Part shown: piece by piece, positions 1 through 6,218 of the stretch | Numbering within the stretch: position 1 is the first letter of the stretch | How the letters are laid out: each line of letters starts with the position of its first letter | DNA from: Anaerolineae bacterium | GTDB taxonomy: Bacteria > Chloroflexota > Anaerolineae > B4-G1 | DNA: 12,910 nucleotides | Direction of reading: 5' to 3' | Assembly: GCA_030620125.1 (NCBI GenBank) | Contig: JAUXFI010000032.1 | Coordinates: 1-12,910 of the forward strand | Made by a program: the position numbers and the translations under genes | The notes under the pieces: generated by a model | The model's input: the letters and a program-made list of their open reading frames with translations, nothing else | What the model was told of the DNA's origin: nothing | Databases searched by the model: none

Positions 1-20
1 CCAAAAGCGTCTTTGCCTAC

Positions 21-59
21 CGAAAGTTGCCCCGGCGACAAGGCCATTCGCAACCTTCG
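21..59. repeat. imperfect inverted repeat at the window's left edge
   Basis: CGAAAGTTGC (21-30) is complementary to GCAACCTTCG (50-59) with one mismatch, giving a 10-bp imperfect stem around a 19-base loop. Just downstream two 8-base near-copies, GGGTAGCT and GGGTAGTT (63-78), lie in tandem. The stretch 1-89 holds no recognisable gene; it is probably the intergenic tail of an upstream transcript. No T-run follows the stem, so a terminator is not claimed. Confidence 0.4.
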
Positions 60-89
60 TAAGGGTAGCTGGGTAGTTACCTTGGGGGC

Positions 90-118
90 TTGGGAAATGG
101 CCTGGTCTATGTTACAAT
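90..118 (+). promoter_or_regulatory. sigma-70-type promoter of the NTPase gene
   Basis: TTGGGA (90-95) and TACAAT (113-118) are separated by 17 bp, a good housekeeping promoter. The -10 box is the same hexamer as in the promoters at 685 and 1286. Transcription would begin near 125, almost on the AGGAGG at 126-131, so the leader would be very short. This also argues against translation starting at the TTG at 90, which is the -35 box. Confidence 0.6.
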
Positions 119-140
119 GATGCACAGGAGGCAGAAAGTG

Positions 141-665
141 ATGATGGGACGCACTCTGTTACTGACTGGCCGGCCGGGCATCGGCAAGACGACGGTGATC
201 AAAGCGGTGGCGGAACTGCTGGGCGAGCGGGCCGGCGGTTTCTACACCGAGGAGATCCGCGGCCCTGGCGGGCGCAAGGGCTTTCGCTTGGTGACGCTGG
301 ACGGGCAGGAGACGGTGATGGCTCACGTCAATCTGCGCGGCAGGGGCCGGCCCCGGGTGAGCCGCTACGGGGTGGACGTGGGGGCCATTGAGCAGGTGGG
401 CGTGGCAGCCCTCCGGCGGGTCATGCAGAAGCAGCAGGTCGTGATAGTGGACGAAATCGGCAAGATGGAGCTCTTCTGCGGGCCGTTCAAGGAAGCCGTC
501 CTGCAGGCGGTGGGCGGGCCGTACACGGTGGTGGCGACGGTGATGACCAAGCCCAACCCCTGGGTAGACAGTCTCAAGACGCTGCCGCTGGTCGAGGTGT
601 GGGAAGTCACAGTGAGGAATCGGGGCAAGATGGCGGAGCAGGTCATTGAGTGGCTCAAACGTTGA
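141..665 (+). CDS. THEP1-type nucleoside-triphosphatase (NTPase_1 family)
   Basis: A 174-residue P-loop NTPase of the THEP1 / human NTPCR family, small enzymes that hydrolyse nucleoside triphosphates in vitro and whose physiological role is unclear. Seen: Walker A GRPGIGKT at residues 10-17, the family stretch GGFYTEEIR at about 32-40, and Walker B VIVDEIGKME at 101-110, followed by LFC as in other members. The length is normal for the family (about 175-190). The start is chosen from AGGAGG at 126-131; GTG at 138 (6-nt spacer) and ATG at 141 (9-nt spacer) are both possible and differ by one residue. The gene has its own promoter (90-118), and its stop codon lies inside the -35 box of the next promoter. 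Family assignment is firm; the cellular substrate cannot be inferred. Confidence 0.88.
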   Translation: MMGRTLLLTGRPGIGKTTVIKAVAELLGERAGGFYTEEIRGPGGRKGFRLVTLDGQETVMAHVNLRGRGRPRVSRYGVDVGAIEQVGVAALRRVMQKQQVVIVDEIGKMELFCGPFKEAVLQAVGGPYTVVATVMTKPNPWVDSLKTLPLVEVWEVTVRNRGKMAEQVIEWLKR

Positions 666-690
666 CGCTTTACCCGAATGGCGGTACAAT
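662..690 (+). promoter_or_regulatory. promoter of hicBA, overlapping the NTPase stop codon
   Basis: TTGACG (662-667), a 17-bp spacer and TACAAT (685-690). The TGA stop of the NTPase gene (663-665) is part of the -35 box. Twenty-seven of 32 positions in 660-691 are repeated 601 bp downstream at 1261-1292. Confidence 0.72.
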
Positions 691-746
691 AAAGACAACT
701 CTGCAGTGCTCCCTCGTTCGACAGATCAAGTTTGAGAGGTGATAAA

Positions 747-1022
747 ATGAATCGCGAAACGGTTAAAGCCCATGGACTCGGGTTCATCGTGATCATTGAG
801 CCGGACGAGGAGGATGGCGGGTACATCGTCCACTGCCCAACTCTAAAGGGTTGCTGGTCGCAGGGAGAGACGGTGGACGAGGCCCTGACCAACATCACGG
901 ATGCGATTGTCGGCTGTCTGGCAGTCCGCGTCGAGAAGGCTATAGCCGAGATGCGGGTTAAGGTTAGTGCAGAGCCGCCCACGATGCCGCTCCATCTCCC
1001 TGTCCAGGTTGCCTATGGCTAG
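747..1022 (+). CDS. hicB: HicB-family antitoxin
   Basis: A 91-residue protein with the HicB/UPF0150 fold signature: a hydrophobic first strand (GFIVIIEPDEEDGGYIVHCPTL), a small turn (KGCWSQGETVDEAL) and an amphipathic helix (NITDAIVGCL). HicB proteins bind and neutralise the HicA mRNA interferase encoded beside them. The start is ATG 747, preceded by GAGAGGTGAT (734-743); a longer reading from TTG 732 would start before this site. The C-terminal 35 residues show no evident helix-turn-helix or ribbon-helix-helix domain, so DNA binding and autoregulation are not supported by the sequence. The gene precedes the toxin and overlaps it by 8 bp, the reverse of the hicA-hicB order in E. coli. Confidence 0.87.
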   Translation: MNRETVKAHGLGFIVIIEPDEEDGGYIVHCPTLKGCWSQGETVDEALTNITDAIVGCLAVRVEKAIAEMRVKVSAEPPTMPLHLPVQVAYG

Positions 1023-1266
1023 GTTGCCACGTGCCCGGGCTGAAGAACACGTGCGGGCTTTCCAGCGAGATGGCTGGGCTGTGGCCCGAGTCACGGGCAG
1101 TCACTACATCCTAGACAAGGAAGGCTGCGACTACCAGTTGTCCATTCCTTGCCACAGAGGTCAGACGGTCAAAGTGGGCCTGCTGAAGGGTCTCATACGA
1201 GATGCAGGACTGACCAACGAGGAGTACCTTGATTTGTTCTACAGCAAGCGACGGCGGAAGCGTTGA
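1015..1266 (+). CDS. hicA: HicA-family mRNA interferase toxin
   Basis: An 83-residue basic protein matching HicA (YcfA family), a small double-stranded-RNA-binding-like fold that cleaves mRNA when not bound by HicB. Seen: RARAEEHVRAFQRDGWAVARV, then the GSH motif carrying the catalytic histidine (His30) and YIL, then the characteristic tail TVKVGLLKGLIRDAGLTNEEYLDLF and a basic C-terminus (KRRRKR). The active-site histidine is intact and no frameshift is visible, so the toxin looks functional. Start ATG 1015 lies inside the end of hicB and has no strong ribosome binding site of its own; translation is probably coupled to hicB. The stop codon is part of the -35 box of the next promoter. Confidence 0.87.
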   Translation: MARLPRARAEEHVRAFQRDGWAVARVTGSHYILDKEGCDYQLSIPCHRGQTVKVGLLKGLIRDAGLTNEEYLDLFYSKRRRKR

Positions 1267-1291
1267 CGCTTTCTCCAAACAGCGGTACAAT
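1263..1291 (+). promoter_or_regulatory. promoter of the leader ORF/R3H ATPase/tmk operon, overlapping the hicA stop
   Basis: TTGACG (1263-1268), a 17-bp spacer and TACAAT (1286-1291). It is the near copy of the hicBA promoter at 662-690, with the same placement on the stop codon of the upstream gene. The start of transcription expected near 1298 lies inside the left arm of the adjacent terminator hairpin. Confidence 0.7.
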
Positions 1292-1292
1292 A

Positions 1293-1320
1293 GGGTGGGC
1301 CTGCAATGGCCCACCCTTTT
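1293..1320 (+). terminator. rho-independent terminator of hicBA
   Basis: A perfect 9-bp stem, GGGTGGGCC (1293-1301) and GGCCCACCC (1308-1316), with a 6-base loop and TTTT at 1317-1320. It begins 2 bases after the -10 box of the promoter at 1263-1291. Read-through RNA from hicBA contains the whole hairpin. RNA started near 1298 would lack much of the left arm and escape it. Confidence 0.72.
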
Positions 1321-1360
1321 GAGTAGATTGTGGAAGGTGAGTAGATGGAGGAGTGAGCTG

Positions 1361-1444
1361 GTGACTGCCTTCCATCCCGAGTTGACGGGCGATGACTGCT
1401 TCCATCAGTACTTTCTGGGTCAGGAGTTTGCACTAGGCGAATGA
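1361..1444 (+). CDS. possible 27-residue leader ORF coupled to the R3H ATPase gene
   Basis: A GTG codon at 1361 sits 7 bases after a strong ribosome binding site, GGAGGAG (1347-1353). It opens a 27-codon frame whose TGA stop overlaps the ATG of the next gene as ATGA (1441-1444). The predicted peptide (MTAFHPELTGDD... ending GQEFALGE) is acidic, soluble-looking and matches no family I know. The ATPase start itself has only a GGAG 14 bases upstream, which is too far to be efficient, so re-initiation from this frame would explain its translation. It may be a real microprotein, a leader whose only role is coupling, or chance. The spacing and stop-start overlap make chance less likely. Confidence 0.45.
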   Translation: MTAFHPELTGDDCFHQYFLGQEFALGE

Positions 1445-2985
1445 GCTATCACAACCACATCACCGATGACCTTGACGTCATGCTATCCGTCTTGCCGGAG
1501 GACGTCAGGGCAGCTTTGCAGCGGATCGGCCGGCGGGATCAATTACTGGAAGTGATTCTGGACCTGGGCCGCGTGCCCACGGCCCGCTACACCGATGGGG
1601 AAGCGGTGTTGCGGGAGCCGGAGGTCACCCAAGAGGAGATCCAGTACGTGGTGGGCCGGGTGGGGGAGTTTGACACCGACAACCGGGCTGGCATCGCCCG
1701 CACCCTTCACCGCATCGCTGCCATCCGCAACCGTAAGGGCGACGTCGTCGGTCTCACCTGCCGGGTGGGCCGCGCCGTCTACGGCACCATCGCCATCATC
1801 CAGGACATCATCGAGAGCGGCAAGAGTGCGCTCTTGCTGGGGCGGCCCGGCGTGGGAAAAACGACGATGCTGCGCGAGGCAGCCCGGGTGCTGGCGGAGA
1901 AGAAGCGGGTCGTCGTCGTAGACACCTCCAACGAGATTGGCGGCGATGGGGACATCCCGCACCCTGCCGTCGGCCGCGCCCGCCGCATGCAGGTGGAGAT
2001 GCCCTCCCTCCAGCACGAGGTGATGATCGAGGCGGTGGAGAACCACAACCCCGAGGTCATCGTCATTGACGAGATCGGGCGGCAACTGGAGGCAGAGGCG
2101 GCGCGAACGATCGCCGAGCGAGGTGTGCAGTTGATCGCCACCGCCCACGGCAACGCGCTGGACAATCTCCTGCTCAACCCCATCCTGTCTGACCTGGTGG
2201 GTGGCGTCGAGAGCGTGACCCTCTCCGACGAGGAAGCCCGGCGACGGAGGACTCAGAAGACGATCCTGGAGCGGCGCGCACCGCCCACCTTTGACGTGCT
2301 GATCGAGATTCAAGACCGGCAGCGGCTGCTCATCCACCACAGCGTGGCGGAGTCGGTGGACGGGCTACTTCGCGGACGGCCGCCGCAGGCGGAACTACGC
2401 TACCGGGACGCCGACGGGGAGATTCACAAGGAGCAGGCCACTCCATCCTCCCTGGAAGAGCGGGAGAGTGGACGGCCTGTCGTTTCTACTCCTGGCCATG
2501 CGCCCATAGTGCCGGAAGCACAGGAGCCGTTGCGGGTCTTTCCCTACGGCGTCGCCCGCAACCGGCTGGAGCGGGCCGCCCGCCGCATGCGCGTGCCGGT
2601 CTACCTGGTGAAGGACCTGGGACAGGCCGAGGTGCTGATTACCACCAAGGTCAATTACCGCAAGCGCCCCCGTTTGATCTCGGACGCAGAACGGCGGCGG
2701 CTGCCCGTCTATGTCCTGAGGGCCAATACCATCGCCCAGATGGAGGCCTGCCTGAGCGATCTTTTCGATCTGGAGTCCGGATCGTCTGATCCATTGCACC
2801 AGGCACTCCGCGAGGCGGAGGAGGCCATCCAGCAGGTGCAAGGTGGTGTGCCAGAGGTAGAACTCTCCCCCCAGAACGCCTACATCCGTCGCCAGCAGCA
2901 CGAACTGGCCCGCGCCGCGAACCTCATGTCTGAGTCACAGGGCAAAGAGTCTCGCCGCCGGGTGCGGATTTACCGGGAGGAGTAA
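1441..2985 (+). CDS. SpoIIIAA/Ycf45-like AAA ATPase with C-terminal R3H domain
   Basis: A 514-residue protein related to the ATPase of stage III sporulation protein AA and to the cyanobacterial/plastid Ycf45 family. Seen: an N-terminal region (1-110), Walker A GRPGVGKT (134-141), the VVDTSNEIGGDGDIPH segment (about 159-174), Walker B VIVIDEIG (206-213), and the ATAHGN sensor-like motif (233-238). A charged linker (about 320-360) follows, then a second conserved block with VYLVKDLGQAEVLITTK and RPRLISDAERRRLPVYVLRANT. The C-terminal R3H domain has the RxxxH motif at Arg483 and His487. R3H domains bind single-stranded nucleic acid; the role of these proteins is not established. Nothing in the window points to sporulation. 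It is followed after 5 bp by tmk, and its own start depends on a weak site or on coupling from the small ORF before it. Confidence 0.88.
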   Translation: MSYHNHITDDLDVMLSVLPEDVRAALQRIGRRDQLLEVILDLGRVPTARYTDGEAVLREPEVTQEEIQYVVGRVGEFDTDNRAGIARTLHRIAAIRNRKGDVVGLTCRVGRAVYGTIAIIQDIIESGKSALLLGRPGVGKTTMLREAARVLAEKKRVVVVDTSNEIGGDGDIPHPAVGRARRMQVEMPSLQHEVMIEAVENHNPEVIVIDEIGRQLEAEAARTIAERGVQLIATAHGNALDNLLLNPILSDLVGGVESVTLSDEEARRRRTQKTILERRAPPTFDVLIEIQDRQRLLIHHSVAESVDGLLRGRPPQAELRYRDADGEIHKEQATPSSLEERESGRPVVSTPGHAPIVPEAQEPLRVFPYGVARNRLERAARRMRVPVYLVKDLGQAEVLITTKVNYRKRPRLISDAERRRLPVYVLRANTIAQMEACLSDLFDLESGSSDPLHQALREAEEAIQQVQGGVPEVELSPQNAYIRRQQHELARAANLMSESQGKESRRRVRIYREE

Positions 2986-2990
2986 CCACT

Positions 2991-3623
2991 GTGTTTATCA
3001 CCCTTGAAGGCCCCGACGGTAGCGGCAAGACTACCCAGGCGCACCTGCTGGCGGAGTGGTTGCGCGAGCAAGGCTACGACGTGGTGCTGTCCCGCGAGCC
3101 GGGGGGCACCGACATCGGCGACCAGATTCGCGCCGTCCTCCACGATCCGCACAACACCGCCATGGACGCCCGGACCGAGATACTGCTCTACTCCGCCTCT
3201 CGCGCCCAGCACGTGGCCCAACGCATCCGGCCGGAACTGGCAGCCGGCAATATCGTCATCAGCGATCGTTACGCCGACAGCACGTTAGCCTACCAGGGAT
3301 ACGGCCGGGGACTCGACCTGGAGACGTTGCAGACGATCACCGCCTTTGCCACCGGTGGTCTCACGCCCGACCTGACGCTCTGCCTGGATATCATGGCTCA
3401 GGAAGGTTTGCAGCGCCGCTTGTTGGGCGGAGACGAGTGGAACCGGTTGGACGCAGAGCGGCTCGAGTTCCACCAGCGGGTGCGGGCTGGCTATCTGGAA
3501 CTGGTCAGCCTGGAGCCAGGGCGATGGGTGGTGGTAGACGCCGCCCGTCCGGTAGAGGAGGTGCAAGCCAAAGTCAGGGCGCTGGTGCAAGCAAGGCTGG
3601 ATCGAGTGAAACGTGACTCGTGA
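2991..3623 (+). CDS. tmk: thymidylate kinase (dTMP kinase)
   Basis: A 210-residue enzyme that phosphorylates dTMP to dTDP with ATP, an essential cytoplasmic step of dTTP synthesis. Seen: P-loop GPDGSGKT (7-14), the REPGGT motif (35-40) that contacts the substrate phosphate, the SDRY motif (91-94) followed by ADSTLAYQGYGRG, and the mobile lid region with RRLLGGDEWNRLDAERLEFHQRV (about 142-164). The length is typical. The start is GTG 2991, 8 bases after GGGAGGAG (2975-2982), which overlaps the end of the preceding ATPase gene; the two are co-transcribed. The final codons and the stop are formed by a heptameric repeat (3612-3632), so the last residues (KRDS) are probably repeat-derived and not functionally constrained. 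Confidence 0.95.
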   Translation: MFITLEGPDGSGKTTQAHLLAEWLREQGYDVVLSREPGGTDIGDQIRAVLHDPHNTAMDARTEILLYSASRAQHVAQRIRPELAAGNIVISDRYADSTLAYQGYGRGLDLETLQTITAFATGGLTPDLTLCLDIMAQEGLQRRLLGGDEWNRLDAERLEFHQRVRAGYLELVSLEPGRWVVVDAARPVEEVQAKVRALVQARLDRVKRDS

Positions 3624-3672
3624 TGCGTGATTGGGCCTCAAATGACCCTCACGTTTCATGCATCACGTTTCA
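3607..3672. repeat. heptamer repeat and inverted repeat joining the 3' ends of tmk and the zinc-ribbon gene
   Basis: Three 7-base units CGTGACT, CGTGATG, CGTGATT run in tandem at 3612-3632. TGAAACGTGA (3607-3616) faces two inverted copies, TCACGTTTCA at 3649-3658 and 3663-3672, and CGTGATGC (3619-3626) faces GCATCACG (3660-3667). Stem-loops can form on either strand, so it could act as a bidirectional terminator for the convergent genes. The stop codons of both genes lie inside it. Without a clear T-run the terminator role is inferred. Confidence 0.6.
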
Positions 3673-4071
3673 AAAGCCCATTCCGCCGCCAAAGTCTTCG
3701 CCGCCTTCGCCCATCAGTTCCGGCATCGTTTTTTCGATCTCTTCCGGGTCCTCGCCTGCTTCCAGCCGTCCCACCACCTCGTCGAACTCTGGTCCCAGGT
3801 CCTCCCCCGTCTCGGCGCCCATTTTGCGCATCCAGCGCCCCAGGCTGCGGGGGTCGTTTTCGTCGAAATCGGGAAAACTGCTGGGATCGGCCAGGTCATC
3901 CATACGGCTTTCTTCTGATCGGACGACGCGGACACGAGACACCAGGCGGGCGAGATCGGTCCCGCCACAACGGGGGCAGACCGGCGACCCCTCCTCTGCA
4001 TCGGAGAAGGTGCGCCAAAAGATAGAGACACGGCGTTTGCAATTGTGACAACGATATTCGTAGATCGGCAC
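3670..4071 (-). CDS. FmdB-family zinc-ribbon protein
   Basis: A 133-residue protein opening with MPIYEYRCHNC, the hallmark of the FmdB/CxxC_CxxC_SSSS putative regulatory family. Four cysteines at 8, 11, 32 and 35 form two CxxC pairs expected to bind one zinc. After the ribbon comes a basic stretch (LARLVSRVRVVRSEESR), then an acidic region of about 85 residues (SFPDFDENDP, WMRKMGAETGED) ending in a glycine-rich tail. Members of the family are mostly uncharacterised and some are linked to amide or urea uptake genes; the function here is unknown. The start is GTG 4071, with GGAGGG immediately upstream; a TTG at 4083 is part of that site. The gene converges on tmk and diverges from the gmk-like gene. 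Confidence 0.82.
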   Translation of the reverse strand: MPIYEYRCHNCKRRVSIFWRTFSDAEEGSPVCPRCGGTDLARLVSRVRVVRSEESRMDDLADPSSFPDFDENDPRSLGRWMRKMGAETGEDLGPEFDEVVGRLEAGEDPEEIEKTMPELMGEGGEDFGGGMGF

Positions 4072-4087
4072 GTAACCCTCCAAGTAT

Positions 4088-4152
4088 AGGGAATTAGGGA
4101 ATTGGGGAATTGGGAAACTGGTGGATTGACCCCAATTTCCTAATTTCCCAAT
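4088..4152. repeat. octamer tandem repeat with a facing complementary arm
   Basis: AGGGAATT, AGGGAATT, GGGGAATT and the variant GGGAAACT run in tandem at 4088-4119. At 4130-4152 an inverted counterpart (CCCCAATTTCCTAATTTCCC and three more bases) can pair with them in more than one register, leaving a short loop. It lies between the divergent zinc-ribbon and gmk-like genes and is A+T-rich compared with its surroundings. It is not a CRISPR: units are 8 bp without spacers. Confidence 0.65.
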
Positions 4153-4205
4153 CTATCAGCCACTAGTATACCAATTTTCCATCACCTCGCAAGTGGGAGT
4201 AACCT

Positions 4206-4823
4206 GTGGAACGCAACCTGTACAACTTTGAGACCCAACCCTTACTCATCGTCATCTCTGGCCCGGCGGGGGTGGGAAAAGATGCCTTGCTCTGGCGCAT
4301 AAAGGAGCGTGGATGTCCATTCCACTTCGTCGTCACCGCAGCCGACCGCGCCCCACGACCGGGCGAGGTCCACGGCGTGGATTATTTTTTCGTCACCACC
4401 GAGAAATTCAACAGGATGATTGAGGAGGACGAGCTCCTGGAGCACGCCGTGGTCTACGGCCAGCACAAGGGCATCCCCAAGCAGCAGGTGCGTGAGGCGC
4501 TGGCTGCCGGCAAGGACGTCATCATGCGAGTAGATGTCCAGGGCGCGGCTACCGTCCGCCGCCTGGCACCGGAGGCCGTATTGATCTTCCTGACCGCTTC
4601 CTCGGAGCAAGAGCTGGAGCAGCGGCTGCGCGCGCGGGGAGGCGATTCGCCCGAGCAACTCCAGAAACGTATCACCGCCGCCCACGACGAGATAGAGCGG
4701 CTGTCCGAGTTCGACTACGTCGTCGTCAACCGCGACGGTGAACTGAAGCAAGCGGTGGACGACGTGCTCGCCATCGCCCAGGCCGAGCACTGCCGCGTCG
4801 AGCCACGCGTGGTAGAACTGTGA
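4206..4823 (+). CDS. gmk: guanylate kinase-like protein with diverged P-loop and GMP site
   Basis: A 205-residue member of the guanylate kinase family (GMP + ATP to GDP + ADP). Seen: P-loop GPAGVGKD (19-26), [16 protein letters not shown] (48-63), [10 protein letters not shown] (76-85), [17 protein letters not shown] (104-120), IFLTASS, and a C-terminal RxxxAxxEI segment from Arg155. Odd features: the last P-loop residue is Asp26, where most P-loops have Ser/Thr; the usual TTR before the two arginines reads ADR; and the usual NYYGT of the GMP-binding loop is QHKGI (86-90), putting Lys88 and Ile90 where Tyr and Ser/Thr contact GMP. A GKD P-loop is, as far as I recall, seen in other Chloroflexota guanylate kinases; the QHKG change looks more specific. 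Start GTG 4206 follows GGGAG by 6 bases. It is the first gene of an operon with the DUF951 and glycosyltransferase genes. Confidence 0.85.
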   Translation: MERNLYNFETQPLLIVISGPAGVGKDALLWRIKERGCPFHFVVTAADRAPRPGEVHGVDYFFVTTEKFNRMIEEDELLEHAVVYGQHKGIPKQQVREALAAGKDVIMRVDVQGAATVRRLAPEAVLIFLTASSEQELEQRLRARGGDSPEQLQKRITAAHDEIERLSEFDYVVVNRDGELKQAVDDVLAIAQAEHCRVEPRVVEL

Positions 4824-5038
4824 GCAGACAAGCGCCGCTTGAGATACACGTCGGCGATAGGGTGCGCATGCGCAAGCCCCATCCCTGTGGGAGCTACGAG
4901 TGGGAGGTAACCCGCATCGGAGCCGACATCCGATTGCGCTGCCTGACCTGCGGCCGGCGCGTGATGCTTCCGCGCAGCAAGTTCGAGAAGCGGGTAAAAG
5001 CGATACTGAGCGCAGAAGACGGTGACCCAACGCACTAG
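4820..5038 (+). CDS. DUF951 family protein
   Basis: A 72-residue protein of the DUF951 family. Seen: [20 protein letters not shown] (11-30), then [29 protein letters not shown]. Cysteines 23, 41 and 44 are the family's conserved set and could hold a metal with a further ligand. These proteins are widespread in Firmicutes and Chloroflexota and have no established function; nucleic-acid binding is a guess from size and charge. The GTG start overlaps the stop of the gmk-like gene as GTGA (4820-4823), so translation is coupled. Its 3' end overlaps the glycosyltransferase by 17 bp. Confidence 0.85.
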   Translation: MSRQAPLEIHVGDRVRMRKPHPCGSYEWEVTRIGADIRLRCLTCGRRVMLPRSKFEKRVKAILSAEDGDPTH

Positions 5039-6173
5039 ACGGCTGCTCTTCCTATTCTCCGACACAGGCGGCGGGCATCGCAGCGCGGCTTATGCAGTGG
5101 CCCAGGCACTGGAGGGCCTCTATGGCGAGCAGGCCCAGATCGAACTGGTGGATGCTCTAGCCGATTATGCGCCCTGGCCCCTCAACCGCCTGATCAGTAT
5201 TTACCCCTACATGGTTCGGCTGAGAGGATGGCCCTGGGCTGCTGGCTATCGCCTGTCTGATGGGCCACGGCGGGTTGAGTTGCTTACACGCTGCTGCTGG
5301 CCATTGGTGCGTGCGGGCCTGCTGCGCCTCCTCCGTGACCATCAAGCCGACGTCATTGTCTGCTGCCACCCCCTCTTCAACTATCCGATATTGCGAACCC
5401 TGACCGAGGCCGAGAACAAGACGCCTGTGGTCACGCTGGTGACCGATCTGATCCCCGCGCATGCTTTCTGGTTCGCGCCAGCGGTATCTTGTTGTCTCGT
5501 GCCGACCGAGGCGGCCCGCCGGCGAGCCCTGGTCTGTGGGATGCCCGCGGAGCGTGTGCTGATAACCGGCCTGCCGGTGAACCCGCGCTTTGTCGCGGCT
5601 GCACAGGAAGACCCCCTTGCCGTGCGGCAGCGGCTGGGGTTGGAGTCTGACTTGCCGGTGGTGCTCCTGATGAGCGGGACAGAGGGCATGGGACCGTTGC
5701 ATTGCCTATGCCGGGCAATAGCCGATAGCGGCGTGCAGGCTCAAGTGGTGGTAGTCGCAGGGAACAACAAACGGCTGCGAACCAGACTGACCGCTGAGAC
5801 GTGGCCGCTGCCAGTGCGGGTGGAGGGCTTTGTACACAACATGCACGAGTGGATGCGGGCGGCGGATCTGTTGGTGACCAAGGCTGGCCCCAGCACCATC
5901 AGCGAGGCGCTGGTGATGGGGCTGCCCATTGTGCTGAGTGGTGCGCTGCCGGGCCAGGAACGGCCCAATGTGGACTATGTCGTGCAGGCCGTCGCCGGGG
6001 TCTGGGCGCCGACGCCCAGACGGGCGGCGGCAGCAGTGCGAGAACTGCTGTCCCCCGGCAACCCACGGCTGGCCCAGATGGCCGCCCGCGCCCGGTCATT
6101 GGCCCAGCCCGACGCCGCCCAGCGTGTGGCCGGGATCGTGTGGGCTGCCGCCGGTGGCGAGTTGGCCCAATAG
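5022..6173 (+). CDS. MGDG synthase/UgtP-like glycolipid glycosyltransferase (GT28 fold)
   Basis: A 383-residue GT-B glycosyltransferase resembling monogalactosyldiacylglycerol synthases and processive diacylglycerol glucosyltransferases, peripheral membrane enzymes that move a sugar from a UDP-sugar to a lipid. Seen: [12 protein letters not shown] (12-23) typical of the MGDG synthase N-domain, HPLFNYPIL (116-124), [12 protein letters not shown] (140-151), SGTEGMGPL (218-226), [31 protein letters not shown] (267-297) and PGQERPN (310-316). No transmembrane segment is evident. The GTG start is forced: an in-frame stop lies at 5007-5009 and the motif begins 14 residues in. The ribosome binding site is weak, so translation probably follows from the overlapping DUF951 gene. 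Donor and acceptor cannot be read from sequence. Confidence 0.87.
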   Translation: MTQRTRRLLFLFSDTGGGHRSAAYAVAQALEGLYGEQAQIELVDALADYAPWPLNRLISIYPYMVRLRGWPWAAGYRLSDGPRRVELLTRCCWPLVRAGLLRLLRDHQADVIVCCHPLFNYPILRTLTEAENKTPVVTLVTDLIPAHAFWFAPAVSCCLVPTEAARRRALVCGMPAERVLITGLPVNPRFVAAAQEDPLAVRQRLGLESDLPVVLLMSGTEGMGPLHCLCRAIADSGVQAQVVVVAGNNKRLRTRLTAETWPLPVRVEGFVHNMHEWMRAADLLVTKAGPSTISEALVMGLPIVLSGALPGQERPNVDYVVQAVAGVWAPTPRRAAAAVRELLSPGNPRLAQMAARARSLAQPDAAQRVAGIVWAAAGGELAQ

Positions 6174-6190
6174 CCAACTTGTGATAGAAT
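6162..6190 (+). promoter_or_regulatory. promoter of the small membrane protein gene
   Basis: TTGGCC (6162-6167), a 17-bp spacer and TAGAAT (6185-6190). As with the promoters at 662 and 1263, it overlaps the 3' end of the upstream gene, whose stop codon lies in the spacer. Confidence 0.55.
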
Positions 6191-6218
6191 CCCACCATCA
6201 CGTCTTAGGAGGCAATTC

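Noticed and set aside
1..120. Open + frame reaching the left edge, ending TGA 118-120
   Set aside because: Only 39 codons with no recognisable family; it runs through an inverted repeat and the promoter at 90-118.
90..140. Longer N-terminus of the NTPase from TTG 90
   Set aside because: TTG 90 is the -35 box of a good promoter, and AGGAGG lies at 126-131 just before GTG 138/ATG 141.
159..698. Long minus-strand frame across the NTPase gene
   Set aside because: It is antisense to a clear P-loop gene, has His/Pro/Arg-rich shadow composition and matches no family.
1229..1360. Upstream extension of the small ORF at 1361
   Set aside because: It runs through the hicA end, promoter and terminator; the ribosome binding site points to GTG 1361.
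1543..2340. 265-codon minus-strand frame inside the R3H ATPase gene
   Set aside because: It is an antisense shadow rich in His, Asp and Leu, typical of GC-rich coding DNA.
4088..4152. Possible CRISPR array
   Set aside because: Units are 8 bp in direct tandem, without spacers; no cas gene is nearby.
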